From the NCBI RefSeq assembly GCF_903819335.1, contig NZ_CAIJDE010000017.1, forward strand, positions 1 to 64,000: a stretch of 64,000 nt of DNA, given 5' to 3'. A program made the position numbers and the translations under genes. This DNA comes from Flavobacterium panici. GTDB lineage: Bacteria; Bacteroidota; Bacteroidia; Flavobacteriales; Flavobacteriaceae. The notes below the pieces were generated by a model. It was not told the origin of the DNA and searched no databases. It saw nothing but the letters and a program-made list of their open reading frames with translations. Positions 17,568 through 26,572 of this stretch are shown in pieces (the stretch's first letter is position 1; each line of letters opens with the position of its first letter).

Positions 17568-17924
17568 ATGAATGAAATAACTACTATTCTAAACAACTTT
17601 TTGGTCGAAACAAAAGCCAGTGCAGCTTTAATCTTAAACGGAAAAGGAAAACTAATCACTTCTCTTAATCTGGATTACAGTGACAGTATTGCTGCAATGA
17701 GTGCAGGAATTTTATCTATGAGCGAAAAATTTCTAATTGACCTGGAAAAAGGCTCTTTAAAACAACTTTACTTAAAAAGTTCCGATGGGGTTGTCGTCGG
17801 AAATAAAATCAGCGGTTCTAACTTCGTCATTGCATTTTCACGAGAAGGAAGCAACCTTGGTATCTTAATGCACTCTACTGATGAATTATCTGTAGAATTA
17901 AGCAAAAATTCTCTATTAAAATAA
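17568..17924 (+). CDS. Roadblock/LC7-domain protein, copy 2
   Basis: A 118-residue cytoplasmic protein starting at ATG 17568 (MNEITTILNNFLVETKAS). The longer frame back to 17463 overlaps the -7 element and lacks protein character. The Roadblock pattern is clear: AALILNGKGKLITSLNL, helix SIAAMSAGILSMSEKF, LKQLYLKSSDGVVVGNK and LGILMHS. It aligns with the product of 6264-6584, notably at LKQ, DG(I/V)VV and the final LG or MG strand. MglB and related proteins use this fold to regulate Ras-like GTPases or as scaffolds. No GTPase gene is next to it. Its partner gene starts 33 bases downstream. Confidence 0.8.
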   Translation: MNEITTILNNFLVETKASAALILNGKGKLITSLNLDYSDSIAAMSAGILSMSEKFLIDLEKGSLKQLYLKSSDGVVVGNKISGSNFVIAFSREGSNLGILMHSTDELSVELSKNSLLK

Positions 17925-17957
17925 ACATACATCTATTAACCACAAACCCCAAGAACT

Positions 17958-18338
17958 ATGAGTAACGACTTTTTAAACGTTTTTTTGAATGAAATGAAAA
18001 CTAACGTAAACGGCTTTATTGCTGTAGCTGTAACAGAAATTGAGACAGGATTAAGCTTTGGTAACATAACAGTAGATTCAGCTTTTGATCCTGAACTGGC
18101 CGCTGCTTATAATCTCGAAGTTGTAAAAGCAAAACTGAATGCGGTAAAAGCCTTAGGTTTAAATCAGGATATTGAAGATATTTTGATTACGCTTTCAAAC
18201 CAAATTCACATTATTGACATTTCGCCAAACAAAAAATTCATGATTTATCTTGCTGCAGATGCAACAAAAGCAAATCTTGGGATGACCAGAGCGGTTTTAA
18301 GAAAACACAAAGCAGATTTAGAAAAAAATCTAGCGTAA
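17958..18338 (+). CDS. Second gene of Roadblock/LC7 pair, copy 2
   Basis: A 126-residue soluble protein, clearly paralogous to that of 5867-6241. Both contain GFIAV-VTE-ETG, FDPELA-AYNLEVVKAKLNA, KALGL, DILITL, QIHIID and KANLG-TRA at the same spacing. This level of conservation, higher than between the two Roadblock partners, suggests a constrained interaction surface. It forms an operon with the Roadblock gene and is closed by a terminator. The fold is probably Roadblock-like by its strand-helix pattern, but this is inference and function is unknown. Confidence 0.75.
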   Translation: MSNDFLNVFLNEMKTNVNGFIAVAVTEIETGLSFGNITVDSAFDPELAAAYNLEVVKAKLNAVKALGLNQDIEDILITLSNQIHIIDISPNKKFMIYLAADATKANLGMTRAVLRKHKADLEKNLA

Positions 18339-18351
18339 CAATTTTACTTTT

Positions 18352-18384
18352 AAAAACCGTCACCGATAAAGACGGTTTTTTTTG
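18352..18384 (+). terminator. Intrinsic terminator of Roadblock pair, copy 2
   Basis: AAAAACCGTC (18352-18361) pairs with GACGGTTTTT (18371-18380), followed by more T, just after the stop at 18338. Confidence 0.9.
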
Positions 18385-18532
18385 TGACTATTGTAAAATT
18401 TCTTAGGTAATTATACTTGTCACATTCTTACAAAATAAATTTATTTTTAAATCAATTTATTTTGACTAATTATAAATAATTTCTTTCATTACGTTGTTTT
18501 ATCAGCAAAATCAAACAAGTCAAAACATTAAA

Positions 18533-18559
18533 CAAAAAAAACGCCCCTAAAAGGAGCGC
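18533..18559 (-). terminator. Intrinsic terminator after the DksA-like gene
   Basis: On the minus strand, CGCTCC and GGGGCG arms around a TTTTA loop (18558-18542) are followed by a T-tract at 18541-18533. Confidence 0.8.
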
Positions 18560-18582
18560 TTATTTGTATTATGTATTTTTAA

Positions 18583-18963
18583 TTATCTCTGCAAATTCTT
18601 AGCTTCGATACTCATTGTTGCATGAGGAACGATTTTAAGCCTTTCTTTGCTGATTAATTTACCTGTTACTTTGCAAATACCGTATGTTTTGTTTTCAACA
18701 CGGAAAAGCGCATTTTTTAAATCGCGAATAAACTTTTCTTGTCTAATAGCCAACTGAGAGTTCGCTTCTTTTGACATTGTCTCACTTCCTTCTTCAAAAG
18801 CTTTAAAAGTTGGAGAAGTATCATCAGTTCCGTTATTCAAATCATTCATATAAGCACTCTTAATTAAATCAAGATCTGCTTGCGCTTTTTGTATTTTGCT
18901 TTGGATTATTTCTTTGAACTCTGCCAAATCAGCGTCAGAGTATCTTGTAATTTCATCTATCAT
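18583..18963 (-). CDS. DksA/TraR-family regulator lacking the zinc cysteines
   Basis: A 126-residue coiled-coil protein of the DksA/TraR type, which binds the RNA polymerase secondary channel. Residues 10-90 form the two-helix coiled coil, and 92-126 correspond to the zinc-finger region. Only one of the four expected cysteines remains: the positions read C97, T100, S118 and A121 (YGICKVTG and PHATMSIEAK). The fold may therefore be held without zinc; I believe this pattern is common in Bacteroidota but cannot verify it here. It begins 10 bases after ileS and ends in a terminator, so ileS and this gene form an operon. Confidence 0.88.
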   Translation of the reverse strand: MIDEITRYSDADLAEFKEIIQSKIQKAQADLDLIKSAYMNDLNNGTDDTSPTFKAFEEGSETMSKEANSQLAIRQEKFIRDLKNALFRVENKTYGICKVTGKLISKERLKIVPHATMSIEAKNLQR

Positions 18964-18973
18964 GGTATTATAC

Positions 18974-21900
18974 TTATTTTGAAATTAATATCAATGTTTT
19001 AATATCATCAAACTCAATTTCTGTGCCGTTTTCTAAAGCGTCAACAAAAACCAAATTATCTGTTAGTGTCTCAGACTTAATATAGTCTTCATTTTTAGAA
19101 ACTGCTTCCTCTAATGGCCCGTTTCTTTTTATTTGTACTTTGATCTTATCAGTAACTTCAAATCCTGAATCTTTACGGATATTCTGAATTCTGTTTACTA
19201 ATTCTCTCGCGATACCTTCGTTTTTCAATTCTTCAGATATTGTAATGTCTAGTGCAACTGTAATTCCGTTTGAATTTGCAACCAGCCATCCTTCGATATC
19301 CTGCGATGTTATTTCGACGTCTTCTAGTGATAAAGTTACATTATTTCCAGCAATAACAATATCTAACGTTCCCTGCTTGTCCAATTGGTTGATCTGATCT
19401 GCAGAAAAAGCTTGTATTTCCTTAGAAATCAACCCCATATCTTTTCCAAAACGTGGTCCAAGAGCCTTAAAATTCGGCTTAATCTGCTTAACTAAAATCC
19501 CCGAATCATCGTCTAAAAGTGCAATTTCTTTCACGTTTACTTCGGCTTTTACCAAGTCAGAAATCGCTTCGATTTCAGCTCTCTGATTCTCGTCAAGTAC
19601 CGGAATCATTACCTTTTGCAAAGGCTGGCGTACTTTAATCATCTCTTTTTTACGCAATGATAAAACCAAAGATGAGATTGTTTGCGCCTTCTGCATTTTG
19701 CTTTCCAACGTTTTATTAACAAAGTTTTCGACAAATTTTGGAAATTGAGCCAAGTGAACACTGGCAAAATCCTCAGTTCCTGTCGAAACTGTCAAATCTC
19801 TGTACAATTTATCCATAAAAAAAGGAGCTACGGGAGCGCTTAATTTGCTGATTGTTAACAAGCAAGTATAAAGCGTTTGGTAAGCTGCAATTTTATCATG
19901 GGTATATTCACCTTTCCAGAAACGACGACGACATAAACGAACGTACCAGTTACTTAAGTTTTCCTGAACAAAGTCAGAAATTGCTCTTGTTGCTTTTGTT
20001 GGTTCGTAATCTTCATAACATTCATCTACAAATTTGATTAATGAATGTAATTCAGAAATGATCCATTGATCGATTTCCGGTCTTTCGTTTAACGGAATTT
20101 CTGCTTCAGCGTATTTAAAACCATCGATATTAGCATATAACGAGAAGAATGAATACGTGTTGTATAATGTTCCGAAGAATTTACGGCGAACCTCAGCAAT
20201 TCCTTCAATGTCAAACTTTAAGTTATCCCAAGGATTTGCATTTGAAATCATGTACCAACGTGTGGCATCCGGGCCGTATTCTGCAATTGTTTCAAAAGGA
20301 TCTGTTGCATTCCCCAGACGTTTAGACATTTTTTGTCCATTTTTGTCAAGAACCAAACCATTTGAAACTACGTTTTTATACGCTACTTTATCAAAAACCA
20401 AAGTTCCGATTGCGTGTAAGGTATAAAACCACCCACGAGTTTGATCTACTCCTTCTGCAATGAAATTTGCAGGGAAATCTTTGTTTTCGTCAATTTTATC
20501 TTTGTTTTCAAAAGGATAATGCCATTGTGCATAAGGCATTGCTCCAGAATCAAACCAAACGTCAATTAAATCACTTTCGCGTTTCATTGGCTTACCTGAA
20601 GCCGAAACTAAAGTAATTTGATCGACTACATTTTTGTGCAAATCAATTAAATCATAATTTGATTCAGACATGTTTCCGATTTCGAAACCTTTAAATGGGT
20701 TTTCTTTTTGAAAACCAGCTTTGATCGATTTTTCGATCGCATTGTATAATTCTTCAACAGAATCAATCAGAACTTCTTCTTTTTTGTCTTCCGTTCTCCA
20801 GATTGGCAATGGAATTCCCCAATATCTAGAACGAGATAAGTTCCAGTCGTTGGCATTTTTTAACCAATTTCCAAAACGTCCTTCACCAGTAGATTTAGGT
20901 TTCCAGTTGATAGTTTCGTTCAGGTCGAACATTCTATCTTTTACATCGGTTACTTTTATGAACCAGGAATCTAGTGGATAATATAACAACGGCTCATCAG
21001 TTCTCCAACTGTGTGGATAACTATGTACGTATTTTTCAACCTTAAAGGCTTTATTTTCTTCTTTTAATCGAATTGCAATTTCAACATCTACTGATTTCTC
21101 TGGAGCTTGTCCTGCATCGTAATATTCGTTTTTAACATATTTACCTGCTAAATCACCTAAATGAGAAGTGAATTTCCCTTGTAAATCAACTAAAGGAACT
21201 GGATTTCCTTCTTCATCCAAAACCAACATTGGCGGAACTTCCGGTTTTGCTTCTTTTGCTACTTTAGCATCATCTGCACCAAAAGTAGGCGCTGTATGCA
21301 CAACTCCTGTTCCGTCTTCTGTAGTTACGAAGTCTCCGGCAATTACTCTAAATGCATTTTCCGGATTTTCGCATGGCAATACATAAGGCAATAATTGTTC
21401 GTAACGAATTTCTACTAAATCAACACCTTTTGCTTCGGTTAGGATTTTATACGGAAGTTTTTTGTCGCCGTTTTTAACATTGTCAAAATCAGCATCGTCT
21501 TCACTTAAGAAAAATCCTTTTCCAAATTGTTTTCCAACTAAGTTTTTAGCTAAAACAACGTTGATTCGTTCAAAAGTATATTGATTGAATGTTTTTACTA
21601 AAACATAATCGATTTTTGGCCCAACTGTTAAAGCTGTGTTTGATGGCAATGTCCAAGGAGTTGTCGTCCATGCCAAGATGTGAATATCTCCAAAACCTTG
21701 TAAAAAACTCGGAAGCGTTTCTGGCAAAGTTTTAAACTGCGCTACGATTGTAGTATCTGTAACATCTCTATAAGCTCCCGGCTGATTTACTTCGTGAGAA
21801 GATAATCCTGTTCCTGCTTTTGGAGAGTATGGCTGAATCGTGTATCCTTTGTACAACAAACCTTTATCGTAGATTTGTTTTAAAAGCCACCAAACAGATT

Positions 21901-22375
21901 CCATGTATTTTGGTTTATACGTTACATATGGATCTTCCATATCTACCCAATAACCCATTTTTTCGGTCAAATCATTCCATACGTCCGTATAACGCATTAC
22001 GGTTTTTTTACACGCTTCGTTATATTCTTCGATCGAAATTGTTTTACCAATATCTTCTTTTGTAATTCCTAATTCTTTTTCGGTTCCTAATTCTACAGGT
22101 AAACCGTGAGTATCCCAGCCTGCTTTTCTTTTAACCTGAAAGCCTTTTTGAGTTTTATATCTGCAAAAAATATCTTTAATCGCACGCGCCATCACGTGGT
22201 GAATTCCTGGTAATCCGTTTGCTGAAGGCGGACCTTCAAAAAATACGTAAGGCTCTGCACCTTCGCGAGTAGTTACACTCTTTTCAAATATATTTTCTTT
22301 CTTCCAAAAATCAAGAACTTCCGACGCTACAGTTGGCAAGTCAAGTCCTTTGTACTCAGTAAATTTTGTACTCAT
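18974..22375 (-). CDS. ileS: Isoleucyl-tRNA synthetase
   Basis: Class I aminoacyl-tRNA synthetase charging tRNA-Ile; 1133 residues, in the range of the longer, eukaryote-like IleRS. The HIGH-type motif is GLPGIHH near 54-60 in PPSANGLPGIHHVMAR, and the KMSKS loop is KMSKRLGN near 682. The editing CP1 domain lies between them (WTTTPWTLPSNTA near 240 is typical). The downstream DksA-like gene starts 10 bases after the stop. A -7-like TACTTTCG lies upstream, one base off consensus. Longer IleRS forms are often naturally less sensitive to mupirocin; that is family knowledge, not shown here. Confidence 0.97.
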   Translation of the reverse strand: MSTKFTEYKGLDLPTVASEVLDFWKKENIFEKSVTTREGAEPYVFFEGPPSANGLPGIHHVMARAIKDIFCRYKTQKGFQVKRKAGWDTHGLPVELGTEKELGITKEDIGKTISIEEYNEACKKTVMRYTDVWNDLTEKMGYWVDMEDPYVTYKPKYMESVWWLLKQIYDKGLLYKGYTIQPYSPKAGTGLSSHEVNQPGAYRDVTDTTIVAQFKTLPETLPSFLQGFGDIHILAWTTTPWTLPSNTALTVGPKIDYVLVKTFNQYTFERINVVLAKNLVGKQFGKGFFLSEDDADFDNVKNGDKKLPYKILTEAKGVDLVEIRYEQLLPYVLPCENPENAFRVIAGDFVTTEDGTGVVHTAPTFGADDAKVAKEAKPEVPPMLVLDEEGNPVPLVDLQGKFTSHLGDLAGKYVKNEYYDAGQAPEKSVDVEIAIRLKEENKAFKVEKYVHSYPHSWRTDEPLLYYPLDSWFIKVTDVKDRMFDLNETINWKPKSTGEGRFGNWLKNANDWNLSRSRYWGIPLPIWRTEDKKEEVLIDSVEELYNAIEKSIKAGFQKENPFKGFEIGNMSESNYDLIDLHKNVVDQITLVSASGKPMKRESDLIDVWFDSGAMPYAQWHYPFENKDKIDENKDFPANFIAEGVDQTRGWFYTLHAIGTLVFDKVAYKNVVSNGLVLDKNGQKMSKRLGNATDPFETIAEYGPDATRWYMISNANPWDNLKFDIEGIAEVRRKFFGTLYNTYSFFSLYANIDGFKYAEAEIPLNERPEIDQWIISELHSLIKFVDECYEDYEPTKATRAISDFVQENLSNWYVRLCRRRFWKGEYTHDKIAAYQTLYTCLLTISKLSAPVAPFFMDKLYRDLTVSTGTEDFASVHLAQFPKFVENFVNKTLESKMQKAQTISSLVLSLRKKEMIKVRQPLQKVMIPVLDENQRAEIEAISDLVKAEVNVKEIALLDDDSGILVKQIKPNFKALGPRFGKDMGLISKEIQAFSADQINQLDKQGTLDIVIAGNNVTLSLEDVEITSQDIEGWLVANSNGITVALDITISEELKNEGIARELVNRIQNIRKDSGFEVTDKIKVQIKRNGPLEEAVSKNEDYIKSETLTDNLVFVDALENGTEIEFDDIKTLILISK

Positions 22376-22483
22376 TTTATCCTTTTCTTAAACGAGGTGC
22401 GAAAGTAAGGAATTTTGAATTATTGTCCATCAATTTCTTTAAATTTCACAAACTTTTGTTGAGATAATGGGTACAAAAACAAA

Positions 22484-22550
22484 AGAATTGGTCAATTTTT
22501 GGCAGTAATCTCAAAATTTTGAGTCCACATTCCAAAAACTAACCAATTCT
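22484..22550 (-). terminator. Compound palindrome, possible terminator
   Basis: The outer arms AGAATTGGT (22484-22492) and ACCAATTCT (22542-22550), continued by TTTTTGG/CCAAAAA, enclose a perfect CTCAAAATTTTGAG palindrome (22510-22523). On the minus strand the structure is followed by TTTTGTTTTTG. It lies between the stop at 22578 and ileS, so it probably ends the upstream transcript. Confidence 0.5.
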
Positions 22551-22577
22551 AATTATTTTCTTGAGAAGAATAAAATC

Positions 22578-24497
22578 TTATTTAAATCCTCCGAAATAGA
22601 CTTCTTTCATGAAAATTCGATTTCCAAAAACAGGATTTATTTCTACTTTTTCACGTACTTCCTGATAAATGGTTTCTCCGTTAAAATCCTCTATTTCGTA
22701 ATTAATTTTATACGGGATTTTCCCTGAATTTAATGCTGCTGTTGGGCGGTAATCCCCATAAAGTCTTTTTTCAAAAAAGCTTTTATTTCCGTTGTCAAAT
22801 TCTGTTTTTTCTGTCGAAACGATATTGTAATTTTCTTTATCAATAAAAACGTGATAATCTGTTTTAGGAATTGTTCTGTTTCCTGAACTTAAGGTTTTTT
22901 CAAAATAGTTCAAATGATAACACAATCTTCCTTCGTACATTTCATCTTGCAGAACTTCAAAATTATTCCACAAATCCAGTCTTAAATCTGTAAGGAAATT
23001 AATTAAATCAACATTCTTAGATAAATTGTTGTAATCGTAAGTTGTTGATTTTGCCCATTTGGCATTTAAACCGCTTTCGCGATCGTCATGACTCCAGGCT
23101 TCGGCACCATTTACAATTTCATAATAGGTTTCGGGCATTTTTTTCTTCAAAAGATAATTTGTGCTTGTTGCCCATTTTTCTTCTGTTTGAGGTATGTTAT
23201 TTCCTTCTATTGAAAGTTTAGAAAAATAATGTGCTTTTTCTACTTTTTTCAAAGCCTGGCTTCCGCCTAAATTATCTACTACTTTTGCTAGTAAATTTGT
23301 ATTTGACTGATATGGAATAGAATCCAAAAGATTAAATCTTTGGTTTTTTGCTTTTTCTAAATAAGCTTCACGACGTGCTTTTTCACTTTCCCATTCGGCA
23401 TCTTGCTGTTGAATTTTTTCAAAAAAGGCTAATCTTTTTTCTTCTTTTTCTTCTGCAATTTTAAGCCCTAATTTTTGAAGATCGGCAAAACGTGTGGTGT
23501 GGCTTCTTATTTTTTTATCGACAAAAAAACCTCTATTTACACTTTTTACGATAGCAGTTCCTCTGGAATCCTGTTTGTCATTCTCAATAAGTAAATTGGC
23601 GTACAATAATGCTTTCTCTTTATTTTCAAGTAAAAAATACGTTTCGGCTAAATTGTTGGTTACTATAAATCTAATGTTTTCGTTTGCGGGCGAAGGCGGA
23701 TATTTTACTAATAAACTTTCCAGATATTGCAAATGCGGTAATAACAGTTTTTCGTCTAAACCTTTTTCTAAAGTTACTTTAGCCATTTGAGCTGTGATTT
23801 CGTTCTCAAATGCCAGCATCTGGTTGTATTCTGAATGTCCTTTAGATGTTACAAATTCAAACTTGACTTTATCTTCGCCTGTTTTGTACCTTAATGTGTA
23901 GTTAAGATATCTTTGTATTGCTTCAACAGAACTGTAAATTACCCGGTCTAATCCTAATTCTGCAACTGTATAATTATCATCTTTCTCTGCTTCTGCAAGT
24001 TTTTTATTATTCATGTCGACAGCAGCTCTCAAATTGTCTTTTTTAGAACCAAAGGCAAGTAAATAGGATTCAACAGTATTAAAATCCTGAGTTAATAAAA
24101 GTTTATCTGCACACTTCGCTTCAACTTTTATTTTTACACTATAATTAGAAAAGGCCTGAAATACCCAGCCATTTTTTTCTTTATCAAATATACTGTCAAT
24201 TTTTGTTGCTTTATATTGCGGCAATTCAATGGTTAAATAAATTTTTAGTTTTCCGTTTGCAGGATCTTTTATAAAGCCTTCTATATTAAAGAACTTTTTC
24301 TTCAATATTGGCTCTTCTTGTATCAACTGCTTATCCATTTGATAAAAAGTAGTCTGTGTTAACACATTATCCAGAACAGGAAATTCTGAATACTTAATTA
24401 CGGGTATATAAAATTTCTTCTTTTTTGAGCTTATTTTTTCTTGTGCCTGAATTGAGCCAATTACAAGCAAAGTAAGTAAGAGTATTATTTTTTTCAT
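22578..24497 (-). CDS. Exported protein of unknown function, 639 aa
   Basis: I do not recognise a named family. The start is taken at ATG 24497 (MKKIILLLTLLVIGSIQAQ, a signal peptide); the six residues upstream of it would be encoded in the preceding terminator. The middle part (about 150-400) is helical, with charged stretches. The last 240 residues are beta-rich, and the sequence about a sugar- or lipid-like barrel (YFSKLSIEGNN onward) recalls LolA-type folds, which is weak inference. No catalytic motif is visible. It lies 56 bases after the beta-propeller gene, behind a terminator-like hairpin. Confidence 0.7.
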   Translation of the reverse strand: MKKIILLLTLLVIGSIQAQEKISSKKKKFYIPVIKYSEFPVLDNVLTQTTFYQMDKQLIQEEPILKKKFFNIEGFIKDPANGKLKIYLTIELPQYKATKIDSIFDKEKNGWVFQAFSNYSVKIKVEAKCADKLLLTQDFNTVESYLLAFGSKKDNLRAAVDMNNKKLAEAEKDDNYTVAELGLDRVIYSSVEAIQRYLNYTLRYKTGEDKVKFEFVTSKGHSEYNQMLAFENEITAQMAKVTLEKGLDEKLLLPHLQYLESLLVKYPPSPANENIRFIVTNNLAETYFLLENKEKALLYANLLIENDKQDSRGTAIVKSVNRGFFVDKKIRSHTTRFADLQKLGLKIAEEKEEKRLAFFEKIQQQDAEWESEKARREAYLEKAKNQRFNLLDSIPYQSNTNLLAKVVDNLGGSQALKKVEKAHYFSKLSIEGNNIPQTEEKWATSTNYLLKKKMPETYYEIVNGAEAWSHDDRESGLNAKWAKSTTYDYNNLSKNVDLINFLTDLRLDLWNNFEVLQDEMYEGRLCYHLNYFEKTLSSGNRTIPKTDYHVFIDKENYNIVSTEKTEFDNGNKSFFEKRLYGDYRPTAALNSGKIPYKINYEIEDFNGETIYQEVREKVEINPVFGNRIFMKEVYFGGFK

Positions 24498-24501
24498 AGG
24501 C

Positions 24502-24538
24502 AAAAAAAAAGCCACCAGAAATAAATCCTGATGGCTTT
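24502..24538 (-). terminator. Terminator-like hairpin 4 bases before the next start codon
   Basis: AAAGCCACCAG (24508-24518) pairs with CTGATGGCTTT (24528-24538) with one G-U pair. On the minus strand nine T follow (24510-24502), and the ATG of the next gene is at 24497. It may be a terminator or an attenuator. Confidence 0.8.
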
Positions 24539-24553
24539 GGGTTTTTATTTTTC

Positions 24554-26443
24554 TTATTTTTTATTAAAGATCTGAATAGATTTATCTGAAACATAAAAAA
24601 TGTTTTGTGTTGCAGGATCTACTTCATAAATTGGTTTGTTATTGTTGAAAATAATTTTATCAACTTCAAGACCGTCAACTTTACTCACTTTTACAAGGAT
24701 TTTTTCTCCAGTTTCTGCTTTTGCAAAAATATAAGAGTAGTCTCTGTTTTGTTTCATTGCATTAAAACGAGAGTTAAATTTAGCCGCTACTATACCTAAA
24801 GCCGCTGATCCAGCTGCATAAGTTTTTGCCTGATCCTTATTTGTCTGATCTCCTTTTGCAACTACTGTTCTCATGTTACCGTCCGTATCACGATATGTCA
24901 TGGTCAAATCAGCACCTTTAACTGAACTTACTCCAGAACCAACACCTAAACCAATGCTTCCAACAATAGCAGCACTTTTAATAAGACGTCTTGTTCCTTC
25001 TCCAGGCTGTGAATAAGTAAGGTGGTATTTAACTGTACCATCCATATTAACACCCATAACTTCAAGTGGTCCTGAAAGCACAACTCCCCAAGGGAATAAT
25101 TCGATGCTATTTAATTCTTTTTCTTTTTTGATGTTTACTTTAGCAAATGGCTCTGGTTTGTCGCTAATGCTTGGATCAAATTTGTATAATTTCTCGTCAT
25201 TATATACTAAGTAAGAATTTGTAGCTTCGTCATAAGTAGGCAAAACCGGACGGTCTTTGTCAAACGAGATATTACGTTTCCAAAGCTTAACGCCTGTTTT
25301 ATAATCTACCATGTTTCCGTAAGTTCCTGTAAGGTACATTACTTTCTCACCAACTTTTCCTAAGTAATAAATTGGGTCTTCTTTATCATCAGAGATTTCG
25401 ATGAATTTTTTCCAAAGTTTTTCTCCGTCTTTGTTGATCAACATCATTTCGTTTTCTGCAACGTATAAGAAATCCTGATCGATAGGGATTACTCTTTTCA
25501 ATCCGTCTCCACGAGCATCTTTTTTCCAGATTTTTTCTCCTGTTTTTAAATCAAAAAAGTTAAATCCGCTGTAATGTGCCACTAATATTTTTGTTCCCCA
25601 ATCTTCCAGATAAACAACTCTTTTTGTTTTGATAGATTCTTTCCAGATACTTTTTCCTGTTTCTGTATTCAATACATTCAAATATTGTTTATTCGAAAAA
25701 GTTCCGGTGTTATTCACTACAACAATATTTTTATCATTTTGAGTTAAAAAGAATTTAGAATAATCTTCTTCTCCTTTCCAGTTTAACTTTCCTGTCGCTC
25801 TGTCAAAAGAATATAATTTTCCGTACAGTAAATAGTAAATTACTGATCCGTGTACTGTAGCAACGTTTGTGTTTACAGATTCTTTTAAAGAAAAGCTAAA
25901 TAATGATTTTGCTTTGTCTACAGTAGTAGTCCATTTTAATTCGCCAGTCGTCATATCCAATAATGCAATTGCCATGTCGCCATCTTTTTTCAAAGTAAGC
26001 AAATACTCATTTGTTTCAGGAATAAAATCTGATTGTGTTACCCAAAAAGATTCTTTTGATGAATTGTAAACCACTTTTCCAGTATCAGTATTAATGATAA
26101 GGTATTTACTATTGATGTAAGCTTCAACATAAGGACTTCCGGCAACGTTTGTTAAAGTGCTTTTATCATCAAAAAGTTTTGTAAGATCTGTGTCAGCTAT
26201 CATATCTACTGCTGATTTACCTCCAAAATCCTCTTTGGTCAAAGTCCAAACCACTTTTTTAGTTTCAGGATCTAAACCTTTTACAGTTCCGCCTTCTTTA
26301 AAAACAACGATTCCTGTAATTCCGTTTTGTACCAAATCTTGTACGGCATTCTCTGTGTTAACAATTTCGTCGTATTTCCTTTGAGAAATGGCCGAAACGC
26401 TGACTAATAAAAGCAAAATAATCGAAAAAGTAATTTTCTTCAT
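24554..26443 (-). CDS. Exported PQQ-like beta-propeller protein
   Basis: A 629-residue protein with signal peptide MKKITFSIILLLLVSVSAIS. It has multiple repeats of the PQQ/WD-like type (GLDPETKKVVWTL, DMTTGELKWTT, DRATGKLNWKG, NTETGKSIWKE, DLKTGEKIWKK, DYKTGVKLWKR), the pattern of eight-bladed beta-propellers. A hydrophobic Gly-rich segment near 490-505 (SAAIVGSIGLGVGSG) interrupts the C-terminal part. Such proteins often act as periplasmic scaffolds; no dehydrogenase catalytic residues are evident. A TATATTTG element lies upstream, and the transcript ends in or reads through the hairpin at 24502-24538. Confidence 0.8.
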   Translation of the reverse strand: MKKITFSIILLLLVSVSAISQRKYDEIVNTENAVQDLVQNGITGIVVFKEGGTVKGLDPETKKVVWTLTKEDFGGKSAVDMIADTDLTKLFDDKSTLTNVAGSPYVEAYINSKYLIINTDTGKVVYNSSKESFWVTQSDFIPETNEYLLTLKKDGDMAIALLDMTTGELKWTTTVDKAKSLFSFSLKESVNTNVATVHGSVIYYLLYGKLYSFDRATGKLNWKGEEDYSKFFLTQNDKNIVVVNNTGTFSNKQYLNVLNTETGKSIWKESIKTKRVVYLEDWGTKILVAHYSGFNFFDLKTGEKIWKKDARGDGLKRVIPIDQDFLYVAENEMMLINKDGEKLWKKFIEISDDKEDPIYYLGKVGEKVMYLTGTYGNMVDYKTGVKLWKRNISFDKDRPVLPTYDEATNSYLVYNDEKLYKFDPSISDKPEPFAKVNIKKEKELNSIELFPWGVVLSGPLEVMGVNMDGTVKYHLTYSQPGEGTRRLIKSAAIVGSIGLGVGSGVSSVKGADLTMTYRDTDGNMRTVVAKGDQTNKDQAKTYAAGSAALGIVAAKFNSRFNAMKQNRDYSYIFAKAETGEKILVKVSKVDGLEVDKIIFNNNKPIYEVDPATQNIFYVSDKSIQIFNKK

Positions 26444-26546
26444 AGTGATTGATTCGTTAAAAAATTAATATTTGTTTGAGGCTTATCATTCGCGAATTAA
26501 CTTATTAAAAGAAAAATTAAGATTTTTTTAATAAAAATTCGCTGCA

Positions 26547-26554
26547 CAAATATA
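26547..26554 (-). promoter_or_regulatory. -7 element of the beta-propeller gene
   Basis: On the minus strand TATATTTG matches TAnnTTTG. The predicted leader is about 97 bases; no clear -33 box. Confidence 0.4.
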
Positions 26555-26572
26555 TAAAAATAGGAATCAGTT

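Noticed and set aside
22376-22577. T-box riboswitch upstream of ileS
   Set aside because: No T-box sequence is visible, and this regulatory class is not known from Bacteroidota.
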